From: Schizochytrium sp. CCTCC M209059
Lineage: Eukaryota; Sar; Bigyra; Thraustochytrida; Thraustochytriidae
Reading direction: 5' to 3'
Assembly (NCBI GenBank): GCA_000818945.1
Contig: KN805379.1
Coordinates: 403,209-457,857, forward strand
DNA: 54,649 nucleotides
Below the pieces are notes generated by a model, which worked only from the letters and a program-made list of their open reading frames with translations, was not told where the DNA came from and did no database searches. Each line of letters begins with the position of its first letter. The stretch's first letter is position 1. A program made the position numbers and the translations under genes. This document shows, piece by piece, positions 28,511 to 39,128 of this stretch.

Positions 28511-31500
28511 ATGGATGCTTTCCGAGAGAGGTGCTGGCATGAACCCGAGCGGTGCGAGCAGATTCTCTCGGGGACTGGAAGCCGGCCCGACCGTGCCAGT
28601 TTATGCACGGCGCTTAAGGAGCTTGGAATCAAGGGCAAGTCAGAACGCAAGTCTGTGGCAAAGGAACTCCTACGGCTTGAGAAATGCTGCGCCAGGGGAC
28701 TCGAGAATAACCCTCAGGCCGTGTACGGGCGCATCGTTCGGCACTTTTGCAAAAGCAAACAGGAAATTGCTTTGCTTCGCGTGCTTCAAGACCGTGTGGG
28801 CAAACAAAGCGAATTTCGCGCTTTCCAAAATACTTTGGAAGACCTCGATGACAACTTTGATGGGACGGTCTCCCAGGAAGACTTTGGACGTAGTCTCGAT
28901 ACATTGGGTCTTGGTCTTGACGCAGATCAACGCCAGCTTATTACGCGCATATTTCTTGCACGTGGAAAAGTGAAATACCAGCACTTCCTCGCTGTTTTAG
29001 ACCCGTCGCTCTCTCCAGAAAGCAACACGTCTATCTCTGAAGGTGGTAAGAGCTTTACACCATCAGCCTCTTCCGAGGGGGCGCAGTCGCTGTCAGCGCA
29101 CGGCGATGATCTATTGCAAACACTGGACGGCCTTCGAGATAAGGTCCTTTTTGCCCAAACAAGAGGCGTCGACACTTTGGGAGTTTTTGCTCAATTCGAT
29201 CCAGAGCGAAGTGGGCGGATCAATAACAGGGCTTTTCGGCAAGGGCTTGAGGCTCTGGAATTCGACGTGGAGCGCGAGGGCGTGGCGCTCGAACGCATCC
29301 TCTACGCCTTTCGTGTCGAGGATGAAGCGGGAGTTGACTATGGTCAGTTCTTGCGTTTTCTGCGAAACGACTACGATGCCACGCTTGGCTGCTTCGACTC
29401 GCTGTTATCTCTTCAGCGAGACGGAGAAGACAATAATGATGATGATGATGATGATGATGATCTTGATGACGATGATGATCATGTCGCGTTTCACGATACT
29501 GCAAAGTCTGGTCCGTTTGTGGCAGGCCTTACAGATTCGCGTAGTGCTGCCCGGCGCCGTAAGACGCAGCTTGCACGAAAGGAGGCGGCAAAAAGAGAAG
29601 AAGGTACCTTTGTGAGGCACTCTTTTACAGCTGCTGGTCACGTGCGACAAGTTATCGTGCCGAGCGCGCAAACGGGTAAACCGGGGCAAAACCGAGGCGG
29701 AGGAATGGTAGAACGCCATCGCGTGACGAGACACGACGGCAAAGCTTCTGGAAGAAATCGAAGTCTGGTGTATGATGGCGTTCTGCAGACACATCGCTCG
29801 GGATCGAAGAAAGCCAAAGCGAGAAGCGGCCCACCCACCGCGAGTGAAAGGCTGCTTAAAGAAGCCAGCAAACCCAACGCTGTAGTCAAGTATCTTGGAT
29901 ATTCTGCACATGTCTGCAACGACTACCCGCACGTAGGCTACCATGGAAGGAGTCAAGGGGAGAAACCGAGCGGAAACTCCATTCTAGTTCGCAACTTTAA
30001 AAGTGCAGACAAGGCTCGAAAGAAACGGCCCGTCTCGGACCCCGCTCTTCCCAGCAAAGACCGCAGCGAAATGACTCGAGGCGAGGAAGAGGAAGCTGAT
30101 CACTCGGAGAGTGATATCTCCGCACTTTTATTTGCTGCTCACCTAGCAGATCAACGTGCCATTCTTGAAACAATGGAGGTGCCTTTCACCTGCGACAGTG
30201 GTCGCCGCCGCACGTCTCCAGCGGATAAGGTCTCTGCCGGACACGCAACGAAATCATCAAGTACGAGCAATTCAAGGAAAACCGCCGCTCAAGCCGCTCG
30301 TGCATGGGATCGCGTTGTGTCTCTTGATCGTAAAAAGTACCTGCCCACGCTCACTCACGCGCTAAGGGAGCGAGCTGCGAAGGGCGAGCCCACCAGTGAA
30401 CCCATTCAGCATCTTTTTCGTGCGGCGCGAGCATGGAGCATCTTCGGGGATTTCACCAAGGCTCGAGATCTGGTCGCTCGCGCACGAGAACTTGTCTCGG
30501 TGATGGCGTCAACGAGAAAGAAGGACACGTCTCAGCTTACCCCCGCTGTACCGGGGCGATCAAAGACTCGCGACCTAAAAAGCGGATCGAATGGTCTGCA
30601 GGAAGCAACTTCGACGCGGGCGGCGCGACTTCATATTCATGAAATTCCCGTTGATGTTTGCGCCTTGCGCGAGCTCTTTACTCGCGCGAGCGAGCAGCGC
30701 AGAGATTCCCAAACCGTCTTGAGCGCGGCAAGAATGATCACACGCCAATGTGTCGGAAGGGACGCCCCTCTCTCAGGACTCGCGAGTCTCGTCCAAAGTA
30801 AGGAGATTTTGAGCTTCGAAGATGACGACGCGTTTGACAGCGATAACGATGAGGAGAGTGAGACCGATGTGGAGGGAAAAGGAGAAAGCAAAAGGGAGCA
30901 GAGATCGCAGCGCATCGAGCAGGTTGCACGGGATTTCGCCACAGCCATGATGCAGCGTCTGGGCAAGGAGTCCATCAACTCTGCAATGTCTTGGCAAGAT
31001 CTTCTCCAGTACCTCCGAGGCCAGGAGTCGTACATTGCAAACTTGATCCGTGTCGAAAGTGTTTTTACGCGCGCCGAGTTACACAGTTTACGTGCTATAT
31101 TTGTGCGTGCGTGCACAACGACTCATCCTGCTTCTTCGCCAGATTCCAAGGACGCTGGGCTAAACAATGGTTACCTGGGATCTGCTGTGCGCGCGTTGGG
31201 AGCGAATAGTCGGCTCGCGAATGCCATGCAGCTTGACAAGCATGTTCATGGTTTTGCGTCAGGCGAGCGAGCTAGGGCTCTTCAAGATGCTCTTCGTGTC
31301 TACGAAGACTTTTCCTGGGAGGAATTTCTCGCGTGTGTGGCAGAGCATGCTTCAGACGTGGCCGTGGAAGAGCTCCGACGATGGGCAGACGAAGTAGAAG
31401 TGACTATTGAGTTCAACGAGCTCTCACGAAGTGCGCGTGTGGTTTACGGTAGCGCGGAGCGACTCAAGGCAGCTAGTACACGGCTCGAGCTTATGCTGGA

Positions 31501-32671
31501 GAGTAGACTCGACGTTGTTGATTACGCAGAGGGACATCCAAGTCTATTAGACGTCTATAGCCTTTTGGGACAGATGCAAGCGCTCGAAGCACTCTCTGAG
31601 GCCGAGGCGTTTGAGACGCGAATTGAATCGCGCATTGATCAGTACTTGAGTTCACGAAGTGGACGCGCCGCGACAGATGAAATTGTCAGAGGCATGATGG
31701 AGGCTGACCGCGTGCAGCGTCTGTCGAAAGGGTCGCGAGCAAGCGCTGAGCTCGCTGCCCGCGCTATGCTCCGGAAGCGCAAGGATGCTGAATTTCGCGC
31801 AGGACCGGGGCAATCCGTCCTGGTCGCGACACGTAAGGAAGCGCGTCAGCACTTACGCACGGCTCGAACCCTTTCAGAGCTTGTTTATGGTTTCGAGAGT
31901 ATTGAGGCATGCTCTTCTATGGTAGCGAGCGCAAGCTTTTACCTTGGATGCATGGACAAGCGCAATGATGCACGAGCGGCAGATCTTTTGTCCATGGTAC
32001 TTGCTGCACTGGACGAGATGAATTTTTCTGGCTCCGGGTCCACCTTTGCAACAATTGCTCATCGTTTGGCAGATTTGCGTGCAAGTTCCAAGGACTATGA
32101 GGACGCTGGACGCCTGTTTGCTCGAGCAGGTGCGATTGCAGAATCGGAAGGGGACGCTGGTCTTGCGCTTACGCGCTGGCAACGTGCTTTTCGCGCATTT
32201 GATCACGTCCACGGGGCCGTTGACGACCAGTTGCAGGCGTCTTCGCAGGTCGTGGCTCTGATCAATCAGGTTGGGGACGCGTCAGCGCAAAGTGAATCGT
32301 ACGAGAAGCACGCCACGGTTTTGCTGAAGTCGCGTCAAGGCGCAGAAGCAGTTCGCGCTCTACGACAGGCAAAGGCGCTGGCCGTGTCGAGAAAACGCAA
32401 GGTCGTACTTTCGCGTTTGATTGCATCAGCCACATCTTCCGCGCAGCTCAACGAGTTGGATCCCCCCAATTTGGGGCTACGGCGCGATACGCGTGAGACA
32501 AAGACTACACATCAGGAGACGACGAACTCGAAAGCTGGCGCGCCCACGTCGTTTGACAGAGACGGCAATGATGAGGATGACACTGGAGATGACGATGATA
32601 ACGACAATGATGCGGACGATCCGAACGATGCTGACCTCGAGTTTCTTCTGCAGCTTGACGACAAAAGCTAG
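28511..32671 (+). CDS. Large EF-hand protein with helical-repeat C-terminus, unknown function
   Basis: The product has 1,386 residues from the ATG at 28511. An EF-hand pair lies near the N-terminus. The loop DDNFDGTVSQED (113-124) satisfies the calcium consensus, while a later one (about residue 232, FDPERSGRINN) is degenerate. An Asp run lies near 304-320. The middle is basic and disordered, with a conserved-looking patch around KYLGYSAHVCNDYPHVGYHG. The C-terminal third is helical with TPR-like pairs (about 1100-1330; for example ATIAHRLADLRASSKDYEDA and a following AGRLFARAGAIAESEGDAG). The protein ends in a second acidic tail. A calcium-responsive cytoskeletal or ciliary scaffold is one possibility, but no family can be named. 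The stop codon TAG is the first part of a TAGGCCTA palindrome at 32669. Confidence 0.75.
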   Translation: MDAFRERCWHEPERCEQILSGTGSRPDRASLCTALKELGIKGKSERKSVAKELLRLEKCCARGLENNPQAVYGRIVRHFCKSKQEIALLRVLQDRVGKQSEFRAFQNTLEDLDDNFDGTVSQEDFGRSLDTLGLGLDADQRQLITRIFLARGKVKYQHFLAVLDPSLSPESNTSISEGGKSFTPSASSEGAQSLSAHGDDLLQTLDGLRDKVLFAQTRGVDTLGVFAQFDPERSGRINNRAFRQGLEALEFDVEREGVALERILYAFRVEDEAGVDYGQFLRFLRNDYDATLGCFDSLLSLQRDGEDNNDDDDDDDDLDDDDDHVAFHDTAKSGPFVAGLTDSRSAARRRKTQLARKEAAKREEGTFVRHSFTAAGHVRQVIVPSAQTGKPGQNRGGGMVERHRVTRHDGKASGRNRSLVYDGVLQTHRSGSKKAKARSGPPTASERLLKEASKPNAVVKYLGYSAHVCNDYPHVGYHGRSQGEKPSGNSILVRNFKSADKARKKRPVSDPALPSKDRSEMTRGEEEEADHSESDISALLFAAHLADQRAILETMEVPFTCDSGRRRTSPADKVSAGHATKSSSTSNSRKTAAQAARAWDRVVSLDRKKYLPTLTHALRERAAKGEPTSEPIQHLFRAARAWSIFGDFTKARDLVARARELVSVMASTRKKDTSQLTPAVPGRSKTRDLKSGSNGLQEATSTRAARLHIHEIPVDVCALRELFTRASEQRRDSQTVLSAARMITRQCVGRDAPLSGLASLVQSKEILSFEDDDAFDSDNDEESETDVEGKGESKREQRSQRIEQVARDFATAMMQRLGKESINSAMSWQDLLQYLRGQESYIANLIRVESVFTRAELHSLRAIFVRACTTTHPASSPDSKDAGLNNGYLGSAVRALGANSRLANAMQLDKHVHGFASGERARALQDALRVYEDFSWEEFLACVAEHASDVAVEELRRWADEVEVTIEFNELSRSARVVYGSAERLKAASTRLELMLESRLDVVDYAEGHPSLLDVYSLLGQMQALEALSEAEAFETRIESRIDQYLSSRSGRAATDEIVRGMMEADRVQRLSKGSRASAELAARAMLRKRKDAEFRAGPGQSVLVATRKEARQHLRTARTLSELVYGFESIEACSSMVASASFYLGCMDKRNDARAADLLSMVLAALDEMNFSGSGSTFATIAHRLADLRASSKDYEDAGRLFARAGAIAESEGDAGLALTRWQRAFRAFDHVHGAVDDQLQASSQVVALINQVGDASAQSESYEKHATVLLKSRQGAEAVRALRQAKALAVSRKRKVVLSRLIASATSSAQLNELDPPNLGLRRDTRETKTTHQETTNSKAGAPTSFDRDGNDEDDTGDDDDNDNDADDPNDADLEFLLQLDDKS

Positions 32672-33797
32672 GCCTATGAAAATACTCTGTCCTTTTTTTC
32701 TTTTTCATTTTTTCCCAAAAATTGCAAGGTCGGTCATTTGCAGTGCGTTGTGCTCGCTTGGGACATTGATGGCATTCCCGATCATCGCCTCCTCACCGTT
32801 TCCATGCATGTGTACGTACTCGGGGAGATTTGTTCTCTCGCTTCGCTTTCCATGCTCGCCTGGCCCCTTTTGGCGCCGGACCAGATCGAAATAAAACGGG
32901 CGAGCTGGGAAGTTGGAGCTGGTCGCCTCTTCCTTCTTCCCTTACTTTACTGTCAGTCCTGTGCTCCCGGGACATGGCCGAGGCACGCTGGGCTACTAGG
33001 CCTACTACTACGTACGCTCAGCTCAGCTCTGTCTGCACGGCTGGGCCGGTTGGTGTCCCTCCCTCCCTCTACGCTTGCGCCTTTGCTCTCCCTCTGCGAC
33101 GCGCGCGACGAGACGCTCGGTTCGCAGACCGGTATCGATCGATCGTATCATAAAATCGCTCGCTCCGGGGAGGGAGTCGCGTCGTGATAAGGAAAGGAAA
33201 GGAAAGAAAGGAATAGGGAGCGGAGGGAGACGAGAGAAGGGAAGGGAGGAGCGTGGGCTCGGCTCGCGAGTCAGATACGTACGTAGTCAGACAGACAGAC
33301 AGACAGAGAGACAGAGTCAGACAGAGAGAGAGAGAGAGTCAGACAGAGTCAGGCAGAGAGACAGACCTACTCGTATCCCTCCTCGGAGCGCGGCGCAGGC
33401 GACGGAGCAGCGGCGCGCGCGGGGAGAGGCGAGGCGGAGGCGCGGGAGGGGAGAGGAGAGGCGAGGCGAGGCGCGCAGGCAGGACGGCCGCCCGGGGAGG
33501 CCGGGGAGGGAGGGAGGGAGGGGCAGAGGGGAGTCTCGTGCGGCTCGGACGCGGGGGAGGGAGGGAGCCCCGTGAGGCTCTGTATCCGTTCGCCTCGTGC
33601 GGCTCCGCGTCGGGAGACAAAGCCGCCAAGCCCGCGGCGCGGAGCGGGGCCAGGAGGCGCACGAGGCGTAGCAGCGGAGAAGGAGGCAGGCGAAGCAGCC
33701 GGTGGCGCTTTGCTTCGAGGAAAGCGAGCGTCTATCGTTCGCTGATTGTCTTTCTTGCTTGGACGAAGAAAGGCGAAAGAAAACAAAGGGCCCGAAA
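32672..33797. repeat. Intergenic region with purine and CAGA repeats
   Basis: There is no gene. Purine-rich GGAAA runs (33190-33250), CAGA/GAGA arrays (33287-33366) and GGC/GGGA-rich DNA (about 33410-33570) precede the start of the tetraspanin-like gene, so the 3' part probably includes its promoter and leader. The TAGGCCTA palindrome occurs at 32669 and 32997. Confidence 0.55.
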
Positions 33798-34958
33798 ATG
33801 GTCGCCGTGCACTGCCTCTTGGTGTCCCTGAACGTTACGGCGACGTGCGTGGCGATCGTGGCGCTGGGCTGCGTGGTCGTGTCCGCATACGTGTGGAACA
33901 CGGACCTGTCGAATGTGATCCTTCCCGACGAGAGCTCTTCCTCAGGCTCGTCAGAAAGCGAATATGTAGGTGCAGAGGTCCCTGCGTACGCGGCGACCTT
34001 GGCCTTTTCTTCCGTCCTGTTCATCGTGTCTCTCGTTGGCATCTATGGCGCACTTCGACGCATGCGATCTGCGATCTTTGCCTTTGTTTCCTGTACGTTT
34101 GTCCCGAGTAAAGGAGGAGAAAAATGGGTGAGCGAAGCTTGACCGACTACTGTATCGCTGGCAGATCAGAAACTGACTTGTGTTGACGCCTCCTACTTTT
34201 AACATGACGAAACCTTGTTCGACAATGCAGTGGGTTTCATCGCAATTACCTTCCAGCTCATCGCGCTCGCGGTCCTCCTCGCGCAAACGCTGGACAAATC
34301 GACCTGGCAGACCGACTTGACGTCAATCTCAAGTGTAGCGCTCTTTATTGCGTCAGGGGTCGAGCTCTTTCTCATCTTCTTCGTACTGGTGCTCTTGTGT
34401 GTCGACCCGCACGGAAAATCGATCTACGAGGAAGACCTTTCGTGGTGTGGGCCAGACTACGTGACCATTTACATTTCAGGCGCTTCTTTTGTGAATGCAG
34501 CCTTGGCAGGCATCTTGTTTGCCATCTCTCTGGGAGAATCGGTGAGGTCTATCATGCCAGATATCGACGGCCCAACGTTTGGCGAGATTAACGGGCTCAG
34601 CATCTCTCTCTACGTGCTGATTGTCTCGAGCGGCATTAACCTATTGGTGAGCGCGCTCGGTTTCTTAGGCGCAAGGTGTCACAGTTTCTGGAAGCTCACC
34701 TCGTACATGGTCGTCAACATGGTCTGCATTGCGCTGCAGGTCTCTAGCGCGTTGGTCATTCTGATTGAGAGTAACAAGGCTCGGCTCGCCGGCGCGGAGA
34801 ACAACATGACGAAATTGGATGACGCTCAGCTGGGGCAAATCCTTCTCATTGCTGCAATCACTCTCATCTTTTCCGTCTTTCAGTTCGGCACAAGCTTCAT
34901 GGTTGGTCTTGTCATGGTCACCGACAAGGACTCTGTTTTTGTCGCAGATTACGTATAA
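33798..34958 (+). CDS. Eight-helix tetraspanin-like membrane protein, one intron
   Basis: Exons 33798-34092 and 34231-34958 are joined over a 138-nt GT-AG intron (donor GTACGT, acceptor AATGCAG). The joined frame is open for 340 residues, and the third membrane helix becomes continuous across the junction (AIFAFVS to GFIAIT). Eight hydrophobic helices can be counted. The first half resembles a tetraspanin core, with helix 1, an extracellular loop, helix 2 ending SLVGIYGALRR, then helix 3. Helices 5-8 repeat the pattern, with helix 6 ending ALGFLGAR before helix 7. The protein may therefore be an internal duplication of a four-helix unit. It is expected at the plasma membrane or in vesicle membranes. 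The function is unknown. Confidence 0.75.
34093..34230 (+). other. Intron of the tetraspanin-like gene
   Basis: This 138-nt intron begins GTACGTTT and ends GACAATGCAG. It contains in-frame stop codons, and its removal restores a continuous membrane helix. The length is a multiple of three. Confidence 0.8.
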
Positions 34959-36389
34959 ATGAACACGTTACGAGGCATGACAGCATGTGTGTGAAGAGGG
35001 TTCATGCATCAACACCTGAAAGACTATGCACGAGTGAGTAGTAAAGTAAGCTGGCCGGGAGGGTGGGCACTTGCACTGCGCATCACTCATTATTCAACTA
35101 CAGAAACTCACGACGTTGCCACACTTCTCAAGGCTTTGTGGCGCTCGCTACGGTAGATATCAGTACACACAGACGGCTTCACAGAAAGACAGATTCCCCA
35201 CAAATTCAAAAGAAAGAGGAATATTTATATAGTGGCAAGAGAAAACAAACTCTTATCTTCTTGTGGGAAAAGAGCTTCCGTTCCCTTGCGTGAATCTACG
35301 AGCTGAGGCGATAATCGTCTCCCTTTCGCTGCTAGCGAGTCTCAAGGGACCTATGTTTTGAATCGAGCGTAAAACATGTCAAACAATCATTTATAGAAAA
35401 TGGGCTGCCATGTGACAGCCAGAGGCTGGGGGGAAAGGGAGATGATGTGATCAGACCTCAGCGCCAGAAGAGCGATGAGGTCAACTTCGTTTCCATATGA
35501 ATCAACACCTTTTTGACCGCGTACTTACCAACCCCAATATTTCGGGAAGTCTAACCCTGTAGGTGGCGTGGCGTGGGCAAAGTAATTGCCGACCATGTCT
35601 TCACGACGAGGCAAACTAAGGCGGAATCTGAAGTTAAGTTTCGAGACAAAAGCAAGTCCCCTTCGGACAGACGACCCGAATTTACCGTGGCGGTCCTCGC
35701 ATACATACATAGACTTGCAAATAAATCCATTTGACTCTAATATTCTCAATAAGAGGAGGGAGATATGACACCATTAAAGGGCCTACTAGAGCCTAGGCCT
35801 AAATTCGCGATCGACAAATTCATGCTTGCGTCGCTCACTCTCGATCCGAAATGAAGCTAAGAAGAGTGGATGCTGTTTTCGGGACGTTTGGCTCAACGAG
35901 AAATGTCAAATGTCGAAAGCAATGGAAAGAAGCTAGGTTTGTATACAATCTCGCAAATGCCAACAGCGAGTGACTTTGCGCACGTTCACAAGTGTGGAGC
36001 GATTCGTCTTGACGCTATGACACGAAGATCTACAAGAGAAGGCAGATTTTCATTTCATCTGCATTTTCGGTTTACTTGGCTTTTGCCTCGAATTCAAAAG
36101 GTTTGATTGGGATCGTTACGCTTGTTTTATAGAACGAGGATGGAAAACCAATGTGTAAAGGAGAAGAAAGGGAGGGAAGCAGAGACAGCCACTTTGCACT
36201 ATCATTTATTTATGCTACTTGCCGAACTTGCTGCTAATCTTGGTTCTCAAAATCTGCAAACGCGATGGTAGAGCGTCTTGCCGTACCATACTGCGAGACC
36301 TTTTGCCGTAATCCCATTTATAACAATTAAGAAAGCTCTCTGAATCCACGCTGCTCGACTTGTTGCATATTCATACTAAGCGTTTAGGA
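34959..36389. other. Gene-free stretch
   Basis: Only short open frames without recognisable domains are present. One TAGGCCTA palindrome lies at 35794. Nothing else stands out before the retroelement nest begins near 36390. Confidence 0.5.
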
Positions 36390-36490
36390 CGTCACGTTTG
36401 ATCTGCGGTTAGCGTGTATGAGTCGTTTAACGAGTACACGCGCGCTAACCCCGACTTTGCCCGGCTTAGTCGGGCGAGAACGTCCCAACA
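36390..36490 (-). mobile_element. Diverged LTR end fragment
   Basis: Read on the minus strand, the fragment starts TGTTGGGACG and continues with a motif around AGTCGGGG and CGCGCGTGTAC. This matches the start of the LTR-like repeat at 38125 with many substitutions. It abuts the left arm of the inverted repeat and is an older copy. Confidence 0.6.
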
Positions 36491-36495
36491 TTGAA

Positions 36496-37882
36496 TATTA
36501 ACATTTCCGCGCCTCGGTCACCTACCAGCAGCACCTAAACGAGCGCGGGAATCACAACATAACGACTTCGTGCTCGTCACGAAGTCTAACCGTTAAAGAA
36601 CCAAGGGAATCGATTTGCCCGTCCGGTCTCTCGCAGGAATCAGCACACGCGTGCTAATATCAAGAAGCGCAAATCACAAGGTCAAAAAATAAAAGCAACG
36701 ACAACTGATACGCACATTGGCAAACGTGTAGTGAAAGATTCAAGCGCACGCATTCACCACCACGAATGGTGGAGCACGACTCCCTGGTCGAATGTTGAAT
36801 CGATTAAGCTGCCGGACTTCCGGGTCCTGACTGCGCACATGAAAGATAGATGTCCAAGCCTCATCATGGCGCAATATAGTCCTGGCCTTTGTCACGTCCT
36901 CTATGAGGAAAGAGAGAGAAAATTCCTGGCCTCATATCAGATAAATCAGTCACCTATCTTACTTCCTCCTCACCCGCTTCACAGCCGCTTCTGAGACCCC
37001 GCTCCGTTAAAGAACCAAGGGAATCGATTTGCCCGTCCGGTCTCTCGCAGGAATCAGCACACGCGTGCTAATATCAAGAAGCGCAAATCACAAGGTCAAA
37101 AAATAAAAGCAACGACAACTGATACGCACATTGGCAAACGTGTAGTGAAAGATTCAAGCGCACGCATTCACCACCACGAATGGTGGAGCACGACTCCCTG
37201 GTCGAATGTTGAATCGATTAAGCTGCCGGACTTCCGGGTCCTGACTGCGCACATGAAAGATAGATGTCCAAGCCTCATCATGGCGCAATATAGTCCTGGC
37301 CTTTGTCACGTCCTCTATGAGGAAAGAGAGAGAAAATTCCAGGCCTCATATCAGATAAATCAGTCACCTATCTTACTTCCTCCTCACCCGCTTCACAGCA
37401 GCATCTGAGACTCCGCTCCTTCTGCGCAACCAGACGGCTGCGTGAGCGCCGGCGGCCCAGCTGCGCACAGGTGACGGGGACGCCCGTCGGCCTGTGCGCG
37501 CTGAGTTGGCCGCGCGCAGGCAACGGGGACGCCCGCTTGCCCCGCGCGGCCTGAGCTGGCCGTCGGCGCTGGAGAGAATTCAATTCGAAGAGACATCCAT
37601 CAGGAATCTCTGATTTCTCTCTTTCTTACGCAGCAGCCGCTCTTCGGGTGCACACGAAAGCGAGCCACCGCGAGCCTTCGCTACGCGACGGAGACAGAGA
37701 GGGCCGCGACAGCTCCCGCCTCCCCGCGTACAAGGACGCGAAGAGAATTCTATTGAGAATCTAAGTTTTCGGACGTGAACATATCACGTTCGCCCCGCGC
37801 CTAGTGTGTACGACTCGTTTGATGCGTACACGCGCGCCTACCCCGACTTGGTCGGGTTTCGCCGGGCGCGACCACTCCAAAA
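36496..37882 (-). mobile_element. LTR-like repeat, minus orientation, left arm of inverted repeat
   Basis: The sequence is the near-exact reverse complement of 38125-39098, mirrored around position 38003.5 (for example 37801-37806 pairs with 38201-38206, and 37145 with 38862). It differs from the right arm mainly by carrying a 414-bp segment twice. It looks like a solo LTR in inverted orientation. The 87-codon open frames inside (36731-36994 and 37145-37408) are not maintained in the diverged copy at 41456-41677, so I do not call them genes. Confidence 0.75.
36592..37419. repeat. Tandem duplication of 414 bp
   Basis: Units 36592-37005 and 37006-37419 differ at only a few positions. The third copy, in the right arm of the inverted repeat, is single, so the duplication arose in the left arm after the arms separated. 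Confidence 0.85.
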
Positions 37883-38124
37883 TTAAAATGATCCTCATGA
37901 TCTCAGCTCCATTCTCATAGAATTAAAACATTATTTGCATAAATGAATAGATTAATATACAACTTCTGCAACATGTATCCAAATTTAATCAATGTAATAT
38001 TATTTACAATGAAGTCAAAGATAGGCATGCTTTATTCACATATATAAAATATAATTATGAATAATTTTGGTAATTACATAGTATATTGATTTATTTATTT
38101 GACAATTATTTTTTTTGTGTGGTG
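37883..38124. other. AT-rich core between inverted repeat arms
   Basis: These 242 bp are dominated by A and T (for example ATAAAATATAATTATGAATA near 38045), in sharp contrast to the GC-rich surroundings. There are no long open frames. It forms the loop between two nearly identical arms of almost 1 kb. Its origin is unknown. Confidence 0.7.
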
Positions 38125-39128
38125 TGTTGGAGCGTTCGCGCTCGGCGAAGCCCGACCAAGTCGGGGTCGACGCGCGTGTACGCATCAAACGAGTCGTACA
38201 CACTAGGCGCGGGGCGAACGTGATATGTTCACGTCCGAAAACTTAGATTCTCAATAGAATTCTCTTCGCGTCCTTGTACGCGGGGAGGCGGGAGCTGTCG
38301 CGGCCCTCTCTGTCTCCGTCGCGTAGCGAAGGCTCGCGGTGGCTCGCTTTCGTGTGCACCCGAAGAGCGGCTGCTGCGTAAGAAAGAGAGAAATCAGAGA
38401 TTCCTGATGGATGTCTCTTCGAATTGAATTCTCTCCAGCGCCGACGGCCAGCTCAGGCCGCGCGGGGCAAGCGGGCGTCCCCGTTGCCTGCGCGCGGCCA
38501 ACTCAGCGCGCACAGGCCGACGGGCGTCCCCGTCACCTGTGCGCAGCTGGGCCGCCGGCGCTCACGCAGCCGTCTGGTTGCGCAGAAGGAGCGGAGTCTC
38601 AGATGCTGCTGTGAAGCGGGTGAGGAGGAAGTAAGATAGGTGACTGATTTATCTGATATGAGGCCTGGAATTTTCTCTCTCTTTCCTCATAGAGGACGTG
38701 ACAAAGGCCAGGACTATATTGCGCCATGATGAGGCTTGGACATCTATCTTTCATGTGCGCAGTCAGGACCCGGAAGTCCGGCAGCTTAATCGATTCAACA
38801 TTCGACCAGGGAGTCGTGCTCCACCATTCGTGGTGGTGAATGCGTGCGCTTGAATCTTTCACTACACGTTTGCCAATGTGCGTATCAGTTGTCGTTGCTT
38901 TTATTTTTTGACCTTGTGATTTGCGCTTCTTGATATTAGCACGCGTGTGCTGATTCCTGCGAGAGACCGGACGGGCAAATCGATTGATTCCCTTGGTTCT
39001 TTAACGGTTAGACTTCGTGACAAGCACGAAGTCGTTATGTTGTGATTCCCGCGCTTGTTTAGGTACTGGTAGGTGATCAAGGCGCGGAAATGTTGATAGT
39101 GTTAAAGTATTTGCGCGCAAAGATATCA
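38125..39128 (+). repeat. 5' LTR-like repeat, right arm of inverted repeat
   Basis: The repeat begins TGTTGGAGCG and ends ATATCA just before a copia-like primer-binding site. It is the mirror image of 36496-37882 (arm centre 38003.5), lacking the 414-bp duplication. Exact ends are approximate. Confidence 0.65.

Noticed and set aside
36731..37408. Repeated 87-codon open frame (three near-identical copies)
   Set aside because: It lies within LTR-like repeats, and the diverged copy at 41456-41677 does not keep the same frame ends, so it is not under coding constraint.
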